Shown: positions 1-9,826 of the stretch, piece by piece
Layout: each line of letters begins with the position of its first letter
Numbering within the stretch: the stretch's first letter is position 1
NCBI GenBank assembly: GCA_019090895.1
Contig: JAHRVB010000142.1
Location: 21,715 to 85,714, forward strand
Direction: 5' to 3'
DNA length: 64,000 bases
Source: Kangiellaceae bacterium
Lineage (GTDB): Bacteria > Pseudomonadota > Gammaproteobacteria > Enterobacterales > Kangiellaceae
Translations under genes and position numbers: made by a program
Notes under the pieces: generated by a model
Told to the model about the DNA's origin: nothing
Seen by the model: only the letters and a program-made list of their open reading frames with translations
The model's database searches: none

Positions 1-2
1 CT

Positions 3-239
3 GAAGAGCACAACTTTACTCTAAGAGAAAGTGTCGAGTTAGCGATGAAAAATTATTTCACTCAACTTGATAATGAACAACCTCGTGATCTTTACGAACT
101 AGTGCTCGCTGAAGTTGAAGCTCCTTTAATGGAAGCCGTTATGAGCTATACCCAAGGAAACCAGACAAAGGCATCTCAGGTACTCGGTCTAAATAGAGGC
201 ACTTTAAGAAAGAAACTAAAAACTCACGGGCTCAACTAA
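3..239 (+). CDS. fis: DNA-binding protein Fis (5' end cut by window edge)
   Basis: Nucleoid-associated DNA-bending protein that stimulates rRNA promoters and site-specific recombination. The open frame runs back from the ATG at 45 without a stop to the window edge and encodes [14 protein letters not shown], which matches the family N-terminal part, so the ATG at 45 is internal and the gene starts outside. The visible 78 residues are nearly the whole of the usual ~98. The C-terminal Fis helix-turn-helix is intact ([21 protein letters not shown]). A strong terminator follows and purH comes next, as in several gammaproteobacteria where dusB-fis precedes purHD. Confidence 0.95.
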   Translation, partial: EEHNFTLRESVELAMKNYFTQLDNEQPRDLYELVLAEVEAPLMEAVMSYTQGNQTKASQVLGLNRGTLRKKLKTHGLN

Positions 240-260
240 GCGAGTAATCAGTTAATAAAC

Positions 261-288
261 AAACGGGCGAATGCCCGTTTGTCTTTTC
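261..288 (+). terminator. Intrinsic terminator after fis
   Basis: A perfect 8-bp stem (AAACGGGC / GCCCGTTT) closes a 4-nt GAAT loop and is followed by TCTTTT. It lies 21 bases after the fis stop and separates fis from purH. Confidence 0.85.
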
Positions 289-410
289 TAGCAACTAATT
301 TAATTTTTTGGAACCTAAACCTCCGAGCCATTTTCTACGAAGAAATCTTCGGAAAATATTCTTCGAAACAAGCTCTCAGAAACAGGCTCTTTGAACCAAA
401 CAGGATTATT

Positions 411-1982
411 ATGAGTACCATACGTCCAATAAAACGCGCCTTGATCAGTGTCTCTGACAAAAACGGCATTCTCGAACTAGCTACCGCATTGGTTCAAAAA
501 GAAGTCGAAATCCTTTCTACCGGTGGTACAGCGAAACTACTTATGGAAAACGATATTCCAGTCACTGAAGTATCGAGCTACACAGGTTTTCCGGAAATGA
601 TGGACGGCCGTATCAAAACTTTACACCCAAAAATTCACGGTGGTATTTTAGCCCGTCGAGGTACAGACGAAGCAGTTATGGAGAAACATGGCATTCAGGG
701 AATTGATTTACTCGTAGTAAACCTCTATCCGTTTGAAGCGACTATCGCTAAACAAGATTGCCCGCTTGCAGACGCCATCGAAAATATCGATATCGGTGGT
801 CCAACCATGCTTAGAGCAGCGGCAAAAAACCATAAAGATGTCACTGTTGTTGTAGAACCAGAAGACTATCAAAGCGTCCTTAAGCAACTTGACGAGCAAC
901 AAGGTACTGACTATAAATTACGCTATAAGTTAGCGTGGAAAACATTTGCACACACCGCAAAATACGATGGTATGATCTCTAATTACTTGGGTCAACGCAT
1001 CAATGATCTTGAAGCACCTGAGGCATTTCCAGAAAGCTTCTCGGTCCAATACAAGAAAGCTCAGACAATGCGATATGGTGAAAACCCCCATCAATCTGCC
1101 GCATTCTACACGGAGCATAATCCAACGGAAGCGTCAGTATCTACTGCAACTCAAATTCAAGGTAAAGAACTATCATTTAATAATGTAGCCGATACCGATG
1201 CGGCTTTAGAATGCGTTAAGCAATTTGACCAACCTGCATGTGTTATCGTCAAACACGCTAATCCCTGCGGTGTTGCTGTCGCAGATAGTATTACCGAAGC
1301 TTACAGCAAAGCTTTCCAAACTGACCCGACGTCTGCATTTGGTGGCATCATTGCTTTTAATCGAGAACTTGACCCAGAAACCGCTAAAAGCATTGTAGAT
1401 AAACAGTTTGTTGAAGTAATCATAGCGCCAGTTGTTTCTGAGAGAGCAAAGCTCATTGTTGCCGAAAAGAAAAACGTGCGGTTACTTGAGTGTGGCGAAT
1501 GGAGCAAAAGTGCACCAGGCCTAGACTTCAAAAAAGTGAATGGCGGTCTACTTATTCAAGACAAAGATTTAGGTGAGATAACACAGGGCGACTTGAAAGT
1601 AGTTTCTAAAGTACAACCAACACAAGCTCAAATCGAAGATTTACTCTTCTGTTGGAAAGTCGCTAAGAGCGTCAAATCAAATGCTATTGTATACGCTAAC
1701 AAACTGCAAACAATCGGTGTTGGAGCGGGTCAAATGAGCCGCGTCTATTCCGCAAAAGTGGCAGGAATAAAAGCGGCTGACGAAGGTCTACAAGTTGAGG
1801 GTTGTGTTATGGCGTCCGATGCTTTCTTCCCATTTAGAGACGGCATAGATGCTGCGGCAGACGCTGGTATTAGCGCAATAATCCAACCAGGTGGTTCAAT
1901 GCGAGATCAAGAAGTGATCGCTGCTGCGGATGAGCACGGAATGGCTATGGTCTTTACCGGCATGCGTCACTTCAAACACTAG
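411..1982 (+). CDS. purH: Bifunctional AICAR transformylase / IMP cyclohydrolase
   Basis: Catalyses the last two steps of de novo IMP synthesis in the cytosol. At 523 residues it has the family length and is colinear with E. coli PurH: N-terminal cyclohydrolase (MGS-like) domain to about residue 200 ([29 protein letters not shown]), then the transformylase domain with the catalytic Lys281-His282 pair in VKHANPCG and the ending MRHFKH. ATG at 411 is chosen because homology begins at [17 protein letters not shown] and an AGGA lies 5 bases upstream. The frame remains open to a TTG at 279, but those 44 residues match nothing in the family. It is followed by purD after 50 bases in the same direction, so the two are probably cotranscribed. 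Confidence 0.97.
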   Translation: MSTIRPIKRALISVSDKNGILELATALVQKEVEILSTGGTAKLLMENDIPVTEVSSYTGFPEMMDGRIKTLHPKIHGGILARRGTDEAVMEKHGIQGIDLLVVNLYPFEATIAKQDCPLADAIENIDIGGPTMLRAAAKNHKDVTVVVEPEDYQSVLKQLDEQQGTDYKLRYKLAWKTFAHTAKYDGMISNYLGQRINDLEAPEAFPESFSVQYKKAQTMRYGENPHQSAAFYTEHNPTEASVSTATQIQGKELSFNNVADTDAALECVKQFDQPACVIVKHANPCGVAVADSITEAYSKAFQTDPTSAFGGIIAFNRELDPETAKSIVDKQFVEVIIAPVVSERAKLIVAEKKNVRLLECGEWSKSAPGLDFKKVNGGLLIQDKDLGEITQGDLKVVSKVQPTQAQIEDLLFCWKVAKSVKSNAIVYANKLQTIGVGAGQMSRVYSAKVAGIKAADEGLQVEGCVMASDAFFPFRDGIDAAADAGISAIIQPGGSMRDQEVIAAADEHGMAMVFTGMRHFKH

Positions 1983-2032
1983 AATAGCTTGATAAAAACT
2001 CTACTTTAAGAATATTAGCGGGTTAGAAATTT

Positions 2033-3313
2033 ATGAAAATATTAGTAATAGGCAGTGGCGGGCGAGAGCATGCATTAGCATGGAAAGCAGCTCAATCCAA
2101 TGAAGTTAGTCAGGTATTTGTTGCTCCTGGAAATGCAGGTACTGCACAAGAAGATAAAGTACAAAACGTAGCCATCGACTCCGAAGACATCGATGCGTTA
2201 TTAGTATTTACACAACAAGAAGCCATCGATTTGACCATTGTTGGTCCCGAAGCGCCGCTTTGTTTGGGTATTGTCGATACCTTCACCGAAGCCGGCCAAA
2301 AATGTTTCGGCCCGACAAAAGGTGCTGCACAGTTAGAAGGTTCAAAAGCGTTCACCAAAGATTTTTTGGCACGCAATAATATCCCTACTGCCGCATATTG
2401 TAATTTTACTGAAATTGAAGCCGCTAAAAACTACGTCAAAGAAGTTGGCACTCCGATTGTTATAAAAGCAGATGGATTAGCAGCTGGTAAAGGCGTCATC
2501 ATTGCTGAAACTGAACAACATGCGTTTGAAGCAATCGACGATATGCTCGCAGGCAATAAGTTCGGTGACGCTGGTCACCGAGTGGTTGTTGAAGAATTCT
2601 TAGTGGGTGAAGAAGCGAGCTTTATAGTCATGGTTGATGGAAAGAATATTCTTCCGCTGGCAACTTCTCAGGATCACAAAGCCAGAGATAACGGTGACAA
2701 AGGTCCTAATACCGGTGGTATGGGAGCCTACTCACCAGCAGCCGTTGTAACCAAGGAAATGCACGATACGATCATGCAACAAGTAATCGTTCCGACCGTA
2801 GAAGGTATGACCAAAGAAGGTAATCCATACACTGGCTTCTTGTACGCCGGAATTATGATTTCACCTGAAGGTATACCTAAGGTACTTGAGTATAATTGCC
2901 GATTTGGCGATCCCGAGACTCAACCAATTTTGTCTCGACTAAAATCTGATATTGCGACTTTATGTTTGGCTGCTCTCGATAAGAAACTTGACCAAACGAG
3001 TATCGAATGGGACTCTCGTTTTGCGGTAGGTATCGTAATGGCAGCAGGCGGTTATCCTGAAAGTTATGCGAAAGGTGAAGTCATTTCTGGATTGGATAAT
3101 CAACTCGAACATACTAAAGTATTTCATGCTGGAACCGCGCTAGACAATGGCAATATTGTTACTTCTGGTGGCCGTGTTTTGTGTGTGGTGGCGTTAGGCG
3201 ATTCAGTTTCAGAAGCGCAATCTCTTGCTTATGATCGTGTTAGTAATATCCAATGGAACAAGGTTTATTACCGCAATGATATTGGCTACCGGGCTATTGC
3301 ACGAGAAAGTTAA
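2033..3313 (+). CDS. purD: Phosphoribosylamine--glycine ligase (GAR synthetase)
   Basis: Second step of purine biosynthesis: joins glycine to phosphoribosylamine using ATP. The 426-residue length is standard (E. coli 429). Starts with the conserved MKILVIGSGGREHALAWKA, then FGPTKGAAQLEGSKAFTKDF, an ATP-grasp core (VIKADGLAAGKGV, DHKARDNGDKGPNTGGMGAYSPA) and a C-terminal FGDPETQPILSRL region that binds metal and nucleotide. It follows purH by 50 bases. A hairpin shared with the convergent gene to the right lies just beyond its stop. Confidence 0.97.
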   Translation: MKILVIGSGGREHALAWKAAQSNEVSQVFVAPGNAGTAQEDKVQNVAIDSEDIDALLVFTQQEAIDLTIVGPEAPLCLGIVDTFTEAGQKCFGPTKGAAQLEGSKAFTKDFLARNNIPTAAYCNFTEIEAAKNYVKEVGTPIVIKADGLAAGKGVIIAETEQHAFEAIDDMLAGNKFGDAGHRVVVEEFLVGEEASFIVMVDGKNILPLATSQDHKARDNGDKGPNTGGMGAYSPAAVVTKEMHDTIMQQVIVPTVEGMTKEGNPYTGFLYAGIMISPEGIPKVLEYNCRFGDPETQPILSRLKSDIATLCLAALDKKLDQTSIEWDSRFAVGIVMAAGGYPESYAKGEVISGLDNQLEHTKVFHAGTALDNGNIVTSGGRVLCVVALGDSVSEAQSLAYDRVSNIQWNKVYYRNDIGYRAIARES

Positions 3314-3329
3314 AAAAGCTACTTTTGTA

Positions 3330-3364
3330 CAAGCCCACAATTATTCTTCTTGCAGGTGGGCTTG
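3330..3364. terminator. Shared hairpin between convergent purD and sensor gene
   Basis: A 9-bp inverted repeat (CAAGCCCAC / GTGGGCTTG) with a 17-nt loop lies between the two convergent genes. Its right arm and part of the loop overlap the last codons of the minus-strand gene. On the minus strand the stem is followed within a few bases by an imperfect U-rich stretch. The plus-strand side has only CTCTTCATT, so purD termination is less certain. Confidence 0.5.
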
Positions 3365-6300
3365 CTCTTCATTCTCGTAAATATTTTTATCTATAATTTC
3401 CAAAATTTGGTCACCGCGAATTGGTTTAGAAAATAAATAGCCCTGAGCATAGTCTACGTCCGCGTTCTTAAGAAAATTAAATTGCTGGTATGACTCTATA
3501 CCTTCTGCTACGGTTTTTAATCTTAAGGATTTAGCAAGAGAAATAATGGATTGAATGACCGCATCATTTTCGTAGCTTGCCCCTATGTGTTGCACGAAAC
3601 TCATATCGATTTTTAACTTACTGATAGGTAGCCGACTCAAGTATTTAAGTGACGAGTAGCCAGTACCAAAATCATCCAATGCAAGTTCAATTCCTCGCTT
3701 GTGTAATTCTTCAAAGACTTTTCGCGCTTTATGAATGTCTTCCATTAAAATACTTTCGGTTAACTCGAGTTCGAGAAACTGAGTTGCCTTTGGATATTTA
3801 TCAATTAAAAAATCGATAAATTCGATAAAACTATCGTGATAAATATGAACCGCCGAAATATTAAATGCTAATACCATTTCTCGTCCCTTAACATTCCAAC
3901 GGTCAAGAGACTCTAATGCTTCTTGCATTAATTTCTCTGTGATAGGAATTATGAGTGCGAGCTCCTCAGCTAACGGTATAAAACTCCCTGGTGAAATGTT
4001 CTCTCCTGATTTAGTTCTCCAACGAGCTAATGCTTCCACGCCTCGAATAGATCCTGTAGAGATATCGAACAACGGTTGATAAACCAATGAAAACTCTTCG
4101 TCCTCCACTGCAGTTCGAAGCATTCCTTCAAGGGTTAATCGATATTTCGCGGCTCGATTCATAAAGTCTTGAAAATATCTAAAATTATTTCGACCAGCAT
4201 TCTTGGCATGATACATTGCGATGTCTGCGTGCTTTAGCATGGTACTTGCGTCTGCTGCATCCTGTGGATATATTGAAACTCCGATACTAGCGGTAATTGT
4301 GACCAAGTTCTCCTGTAATTGAAATGGCTCAGATATTTTGTCTAGAATAGACTGTAAGATACGGCTAATCGATCTAACGTTCTCCAAGTCTTCTAGCATA
4401 ACCACAAATTCGTCTCCGCCCAACCGAGCGACTGTATCACCTTCACGGCAACAAGATTTTAAAACGTTTGCAGCTGCTATCAACAATTTATCGCCTGCAT
4501 CATGACCGAGCGTATCATTAATTTGCTTGAATCTATCTAGATCGACAAAAAAGACAGCTAATTGAGTTCCTGCCCGGTCGCAGTGGGGTATCGCTCGACT
4601 AATTCTGTCGATTAATAGAGTGCGGTTTGGCATACTGGTTAAAGGATCGTAATTCACCAACTTTTTGAGCTCTGACTCCGCTTCTTTTTGTTTACTAATA
4701 TCAGAAATCGAAAGGACATAACATTGATCGGTTTCGTCATCGACAAACAATGCTATGCTCATCAATACCGGCAAGAGATTTCCTTTGCGATCTTTTAGAA
4801 AAGATTCGCCACTCCACTGTCGTTTACTCTCGATATCTCTAAAGATCACTTCCTTCACACTTCGATTACGAGGCATATCTAACAAAAAATCGAGTTCCTT
4901 CTCAATCAATTCGTCAATGCTCCAGCCCGAAGTTTGTTGCAAAGCTAGATTGCCTGCAGTTATTTTTCGCTCTCTATCAAGAATAATAATACTATCCAAT
5001 GCATTTTCAAAAGCATGAGAATACAATCTCATTTTTTCGGTCGCGCTCTGTACTTCGGTAATATTTGTGAATGTACCTGTCACACGAGTTGGCCTTTGCC
5101 TAACGTCTAATTCAGATATCATTGCAACGTCTCTATACCACTGCCAGAGTCCACCGTCATCTTTCATTCGATAATTAGCGTCGAAAACAGGTTGCCCACC
5201 TCGAAGAAAACTTCGCCACTTTAGAGTGAATGTGTTTTGATCATTGAGATGAATAGCTTGCAACCTTTGTTGAAAAGGAATTGTTTTTTCGATTGAATCT
5301 TTACTATCCAAAATGCGTGGTTCAAATACCCTATCCTCTTTTGCATGCCAATCCCACAAACCACTTTTACTCCCTTTGAGAGCCAAATTTAATCGCTCTT
5401 CACTGCGTTTGATTCGCAGTAATGTTTGTTCTTTTGCTATTTGTTTTCTTCGGTATCTTTGCCAATTTATCAAGGCAAGAAAAAATGCGACAACTGAGTA
5501 GACGATAATGGCGTTTCGGGAAGCCCACCATGCGGGGTGACTTATTATTGTCATAACGGCCGGTTGCGATTCCAGCCCGTTACGATAGTCTACCGCGGAA
5601 ATATACAACTTGTTTTTGCCTTCCTGAAAGCGAGAGAAAAACAGCTCGCTATCACCAACAGGGGTTTTCTCGATTTGACTATCTCCAGAAAGCCAGTAAT
5701 AGAATTTAACTTGCTCTGGCTTATCAAATAGCATTGCCGAAAATCCAACATTTAAGCCGAAGTCATTATGTTGTAAATTGACAACTGAATCATTAAAGTG
5801 AAAAGCCTTCCTGGGATTCTTTTTTGATAACAGTGACACATTTGTAATGAACGGCATAATTGGTTTTACTGCATTGTCATGTATTTTGCTGGGGTCAAAT
5901 AAATATACTCCTTTAACAGACCCGAGCAATACCGCTCCGGTGTCTAAAGTAACTTTTGTCGCCCCCATAAATTCGCTACTGGCAAAACCGTCTCTGCGGT
6001 CAAACTTGGTGAATTGATAGTTAAATTTATTCATCCTAAACAAACCATCATTCGTTGTAATCCAGAGATTTCCATGCGCATCGGGAAATAAGTCCATCAT
6101 AGAATTGGCACCGATACTTTCTTCCGAAAAGAACTCTAACTCTTTACCAGTATTGGCATCCAATTTATACAAGCCTAAACCTGAGTAGGTCACCCAATAA
6201 CTATCGTTATCTTTTAAAATGTCTCCGGCGGAAAGCTCCTTAGATTCGTTTTTTTTCAACTGATGAAATTCTTTAATGCTCTGGGTATCAATATCATACT

Positions 6301-7891
6301 TTACGAGCTTATCTAATCCAGCCAATAAATACTCACCTTCAATGCCCGTTGAAGTATCAAAAAAACCATAGTACATCTTTGTGTCATCACCGTGACTGGC
6401 TGTCGACTCGGAAAGCGAGATAGTGTTAGTTGCCAAATCATAGTCGTAAATTCCCGCATCATTGACGATGAGTAACCGGTCTTCAGAAATCGGATAGACC
6501 TGCATTGCAACTGAATTGAAAACGTCTTTCTCCGTTTGCGGAAAAATCAAACTATCCTTTGTTAGAGTATCTAAATCGAAGCGCTCTATTCCTTGTGCTG
6601 TGTTTAACCACATCTTATTTCCCTGAACGGAAATAGAATAGATAGTACTTGCCGATGCCACTGCTTTTTCGTCAAGGTTAACAAAATATGTTTTGGTTAA
6701 ACCCGTTTCATAATCGATTTGAGTCAATCCGTTATTAGTTGCTATCCATATATTTTCTTCGTGATAGAGAATGTCGTTTACTTGGTCATCAACTAATTGT
6801 CGACCTTGCTCGCCATTCTCCCACCAATGCTCTTCAACCGCTTCGTTTGGCCGCCACTTAAAAACACCATCCGCGTTCGTTCCAAGCCACAAAATACCTT
6901 CTCTGTCCTCTATCATGCTAACGATGTCATCATCACTTGTAGCAAAAGGGGTGTCTGAAAAACGAAAAACATGTTTTAAAGTTGAGTCTTGGTCGCTTGG
7001 CGCAACAGGTGTGTATTTGTAAAGGCCGTCATTAGTAGCAACCCAATAGAAATGATCTTTCTCGATAATATCCCAGACATTTAGGTTTTCGATTAATTGG
7101 GTGCTTCGTTGTCGTTTCGTCCCTAACCTCAATTCTTGGACAGGTAGCATATATAGCCCTTCCACAGCTCCAATGAGTAACTGTCCTTGCTTGTTAATTA
7201 TTAGTGTCTTTGCATCGTTTCTGTCACGGTTGTACTCAACATTATCTGGTAAATGGTTCAACAATTGGTGTTTCTTAGATTGTGTGTCTAACGAATAAAC
7301 GCCATTGGAAGTCGCAATGACTAACGTTTCTTCCACGAGTACGATGTCTCGTAAGATATACTTTTTTTCGTCATCCTCATACAAATCAGGCAACGAAAGT
7401 ACAAAGTTCAATCGGTCGTTGCTTCGATCGTAAAAATACAGCTCTCGGTAGGTGATAACCCAAACATCACTATTAAGATCTTCTTCAGAGTCTACTATCA
7501 CTGGGTATTCAAGCTTGTATTCTGGAGGTGCTTCGAAATGAAGCAATCTAAGCTCATTGGTTTCTTTATTGAATAAGTAGTTATTCTGAGGGTTAGAGCC
7601 TATCCAGATAAGGCCTGTTGAATCCTGCCGGACGTATTCATTACCATATAACTGAAGATTGTCAGTGGGGCTATCAATAGTCGACATTCGATAACCATCA
7701 AAGATATTCAAACCTTCACTGGTTGAAATCCACAAAAATCCTTGGTCATCCTGCTGAATATTATAAATGGTATTTTGGCTTAATCCGTCCTCCGTCGTGT
7801 ATTGAGTGAGTTTCACATAGGCAAACGCCTTGTTAGCTACAAACAAGCCACAGAGAACAAAAATAAGAATAGTCGGAATGAACTTATACAA
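3341..7891 (-). CDS. Propeller-sensor membrane diguanylate cyclase/phosphodiesterase
   Basis: A 1516-residue membrane protein expected to make and/or degrade cyclic di-GMP. Order: signal peptide (1-24); two-component-regulator propeller repeats to about 680 (TEDGLSQNTIYNIQQDDQGFLW, WISTNDGLFR); a Y_Y_Y domain around 720-785 (FYYWLSGDS); one membrane helix about 795-812; two PAS domains (about 850-1100); GGDEF with the motif intact at 1158-1162 and an RxxD inhibitory site five residues before it (REGD); then EAL with EAL at 1286-1288, ELTESILMED, DDFGTGYSSL and AEGIES. Since all signature residues are present, both activities are possible. The periplasmic propeller points to an extracellular ligand, not identifiable here. 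It is transcribed alone, divergent from tldD. Confidence 0.93.
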   Translation of the reverse strand: MYKFIPTILIFVLCGLFVANKAFAYVKLTQYTTEDGLSQNTIYNIQQDDQGFLWISTSEGLNIFDGYRMSTIDSPTDNLQLYGNEYVRQDSTGLIWIGSNPQNNYLFNKETNELRLLHFEAPPEYKLEYPVIVDSEEDLNSDVWVITYRELYFYDRSNDRLNFVLSLPDLYEDDEKKYILRDIVLVEETLVIATSNGVYSLDTQSKKHQLLNHLPDNVEYNRDRNDAKTLIINKQGQLLIGAVEGLYMLPVQELRLGTKRQRSTQLIENLNVWDIIEKDHFYWVATNDGLYKYTPVAPSDQDSTLKHVFRFSDTPFATSDDDIVSMIEDREGILWLGTNADGVFKWRPNEAVEEHWWENGEQGRQLVDDQVNDILYHEENIWIATNNGLTQIDYETGLTKTYFVNLDEKAVASASTIYSISVQGNKMWLNTAQGIERFDLDTLTKDSLIFPQTEKDVFNSVAMQVYPISEDRLLIVNDAGIYDYDLATNTISLSESTASHGDDTKMYYGFFDTSTGIEGEYLLAGLDKLVKYDIDTQSIKEFHQLKKNESKELSAGDILKDNDSYWVTYSGLGLYKLDANTGKELEFFSEESIGANSMMDLFPDAHGNLWITTNDGLFRMNKFNYQFTKFDRRDGFASSEFMGATKVTLDTGAVLLGSVKGVYLFDPSKIHDNAVKPIMPFITNVSLLSKKNPRKAFHFNDSVVNLQHNDFGLNVGFSAMLFDKPEQVKFYYWLSGDSQIEKTPVGDSELFFSRFQEGKNKLYISAVDYRNGLESQPAVMTIISHPAWWASRNAIIVYSVVAFFLALINWQRYRRKQIAKEQTLLRIKRSEERLNLALKGSKSGLWDWHAKEDRVFEPRILDSKDSIEKTIPFQQRLQAIHLNDQNTFTLKWRSFLRGGQPVFDANYRMKDDGGLWQWYRDVAMISELDVRQRPTRVTGTFTNITEVQSATEKMRLYSHAFENALDSIIILDRERKITAGNLALQQTSGWSIDELIEKELDFLLDMPRNRSVKEVIFRDIESKRQWSGESFLKDRKGNLLPVLMSIALFVDDETDQCYVLSISDISKQKEAESELKKLVNYDPLTSMPNRTLLIDRISRAIPHCDRAGTQLAVFFVDLDRFKQINDTLGHDAGDKLLIAAANVLKSCCREGDTVARLGGDEFVVMLEDLENVRSISRILQSILDKISEPFQLQENLVTITASIGVSIYPQDAADASTMLKHADIAMYHAKNAGRNNFRYFQDFMNRAAKYRLTLEGMLRTAVEDEEFSLVYQPLFDISTGSIRGVEALARWRTKSGENISPGSFIPLAEELALIIPITEKLMQEALESLDRWNVKGREMVLAFNISAVHIYHDSFIEFIDFLIDKYPKATQFLELELTESILMEDIHKARKVFEELHKRGIELALDDFGTGYSSLKYLSRLPISKLKIDMSFVQHIGASYENDAVIQSIISLAKSLRLKTVAEGIESYQQFNFLKNADVDYAQGYLFSKPIRGDQILEIIDKNIYENEEQAHLQEE

Positions 7892-8162
7892 TACTAAATA
7901 CGCTAATTATTGGAATGCTTTAAGTATAGCAGTCTGATTCGATAAATCTTTGAAATTGCCTTTATAAATGTAGCGCTAATACACTGATATCTAAGCAAAT
8001 ATTCCATGAGTAATGATTTATTGGGCTGTAGAGAACAGATTCTTACATTTTCTCGTTTGCCTTTTTGCAACTAAACAGTAAGTATTTGGCGCGATAAATA
8101 TAATAAGTGCTGGTTATACAATCTGATAATCACAATAAGCTAACCAAGAATAGGTGAAACTA

Positions 8163-9794
8163 ATGGAAAGAAGAGACTTCATTAAATTGACCGGAGCGGG
8201 CATGGGTGGGTTAATGTTACCCATCACCGGTAATATGGTATCCGCCGCGCAACTACTCGAAAGACCGATGGACGTAGCGATGAAAAAGCAGCTCGCTGAC
8301 GTTGCTCTTAATGCTGCAAAGAGTGCGGGAGCCACATACGCTGACGCACGAATAGGCCGTTACCTTAATCAATTTATTACGACTAGAGAAAAAGTCGTTA
8401 ATAATGTCGTTAATACCGAATCAGCTGGTATTGGTATTCGAGTCATTGCCAATGGTACTTGGGGTTTTGCCTCAACTTCTCTTATAACACCTGAAAGTAT
8501 TGCTAAAACAGCTAAGCAGGCTGTTGCAATCGCTAAAGCAAATTCGAAATTTCAATCTGAGCCTGTTCAGTTGGCACCGGTAAAAGGCGTCGGAGAAGTG
8601 AGCTGGAAAACACCTATCGTCAAAAACGCGTTTGAAATACCTATTAAAGACAAAGCTGACATGTTGTTAGAGGTAAACAATGCCGCTATGAGTAACGGCG
8701 CTAGTTATATTACATCGATCTTTTTCTTAGTCAATGAACAAAAGTACTTTGCATCGACTGAAGGCTCTTACATCGATCAAGATGTTCATCGTTTATGGGC
8801 TCCGTTCTTCGCTAGCGCAGTCGGAAAGTCAGGGTTTAAACAACGCTCCAGTTTAGGTAATCCAGTTGGCATGGGCTTCGAATACCTCGATGGTAAGAAA
8901 GAGGATAAGGTCTACGTTGACGGCGCTAACATTGGTTACAACAACTCGTATGACATGCTTGAAGATGCGACCAATGCGGGTAAACAGTTGCAGAAGAAAC
9001 TAAAAGCAAAATCCGTTAAACCTGGAAAATATGATTTGGTACTGGATCCAGCACACTTGATGCTCACCATTCACGAATCAGTTGGTCATCCATTAGAACT
9101 CGATCGAGTATTAGGCTACGAAGCCAATTTCGCAGGAACGAGTTTCGCGACCTTGGATAAGTGGAAAAGTAAAAAATTCCAATATGGCTCAGACATTGTT
9201 AACTTAGTCGCAGATAAAACTCAGCCTCATTCACTCGGTTACGTAGGCTATGATGACGAAGGTGTAAAAACCAAAGAGTGGGATTTGGTAAAAGATGGAA
9301 TATTAGTCAATTACCAAGCGACTCGCGATCAAGTTCATATGATTGACCAAAAAGAGTCTCACGGCTGCTGTTATTCGCAAAGCTGGCGTGACGTTCAATT
9401 CCAAAGAATGTCGAACGTTTCTCTGAAACCAAATCTAGAAGAAGATCTGAGCGCTAACGATATTATTAAAGGTGTTGAAAAAGGCATTTATATTGCCGGT
9501 CGAGGGTCATTCTCTATCGATCAACAACGTTACAATTTCCAATTTGGCGGTCAGTTATTCTTTGAAATCAAAGACGGAAAAATTGTCGACCAAATCGAAG
9601 ATGTCGCATATCAATCGAATACACAAGACTTTTGGAACTCTTGTGTTCAGCTCGCAGGGAAATCAGACTACCGTGTAGGTGGGTCTTTCTTTGATGGTAA
9701 AGGCCAACCGCCACAAGTAAGTGCGGTTTCTCATGGTTGTCCAACAACCCGATTTAATAACATTAACGTGCTCAATACTAAACGTAAAGTATAG
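8163..9794 (+). CDS. tldD: TldD-family metallopeptidase with Tat signal
   Basis: Member of the TldD/PmbA modulator-of-gyrase family, zinc peptidases that in E. coli act as a TldD-TldE heterodimer on unfolded peptides. This 543-residue form begins MERRDFIKLTGAGMGG, a twin-arginine export signal (RRDFIKL followed by a hydrophobic stretch ending near VSAAQ). The HExxxH zinc motif is present as HESVGH (residues 304-309). ATG at 8163 is preferred over the in-frame GTG at 8154, because AGGTG at 8152-8156 sits 6 bases before the ATG. TldE follows after 32 bases. Cytosolic TldD lacks a signal, so the exported form implies a periplasmic role (inference). Confidence 0.92.
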   Translation: MERRDFIKLTGAGMGGLMLPITGNMVSAAQLLERPMDVAMKKQLADVALNAAKSAGATYADARIGRYLNQFITTREKVVNNVVNTESAGIGIRVIANGTWGFASTSLITPESIAKTAKQAVAIAKANSKFQSEPVQLAPVKGVGEVSWKTPIVKNAFEIPIKDKADMLLEVNNAAMSNGASYITSIFFLVNEQKYFASTEGSYIDQDVHRLWAPFFASAVGKSGFKQRSSLGNPVGMGFEYLDGKKEDKVYVDGANIGYNNSYDMLEDATNAGKQLQKKLKAKSVKPGKYDLVLDPAHLMLTIHESVGHPLELDRVLGYEANFAGTSFATLDKWKSKKFQYGSDIVNLVADKTQPHSLGYVGYDDEGVKTKEWDLVKDGILVNYQATRDQVHMIDQKESHGCCYSQSWRDVQFQRMSNVSLKPNLEEDLSANDIIKGVEKGIYIAGRGSFSIDQQRYNFQFGGQLFFEIKDGKIVDQIEDVAYQSNTQDFWNSCVQLAGKSDYRVGGSFFDGKGQPPQVSAVSHGCPTTRFNNINVLNTKRKV

Positions 9795-9826
9795 CGTCTA
9801 AATGAAAAGAATAAGCGAGGTAAACC

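Noticed and set aside
279..410. N-terminal extension of PurH from TTG 279
   Set aside because: The 44 residues match nothing in PurH, and ATG 411 has an upstream AGGA and begins the homology.
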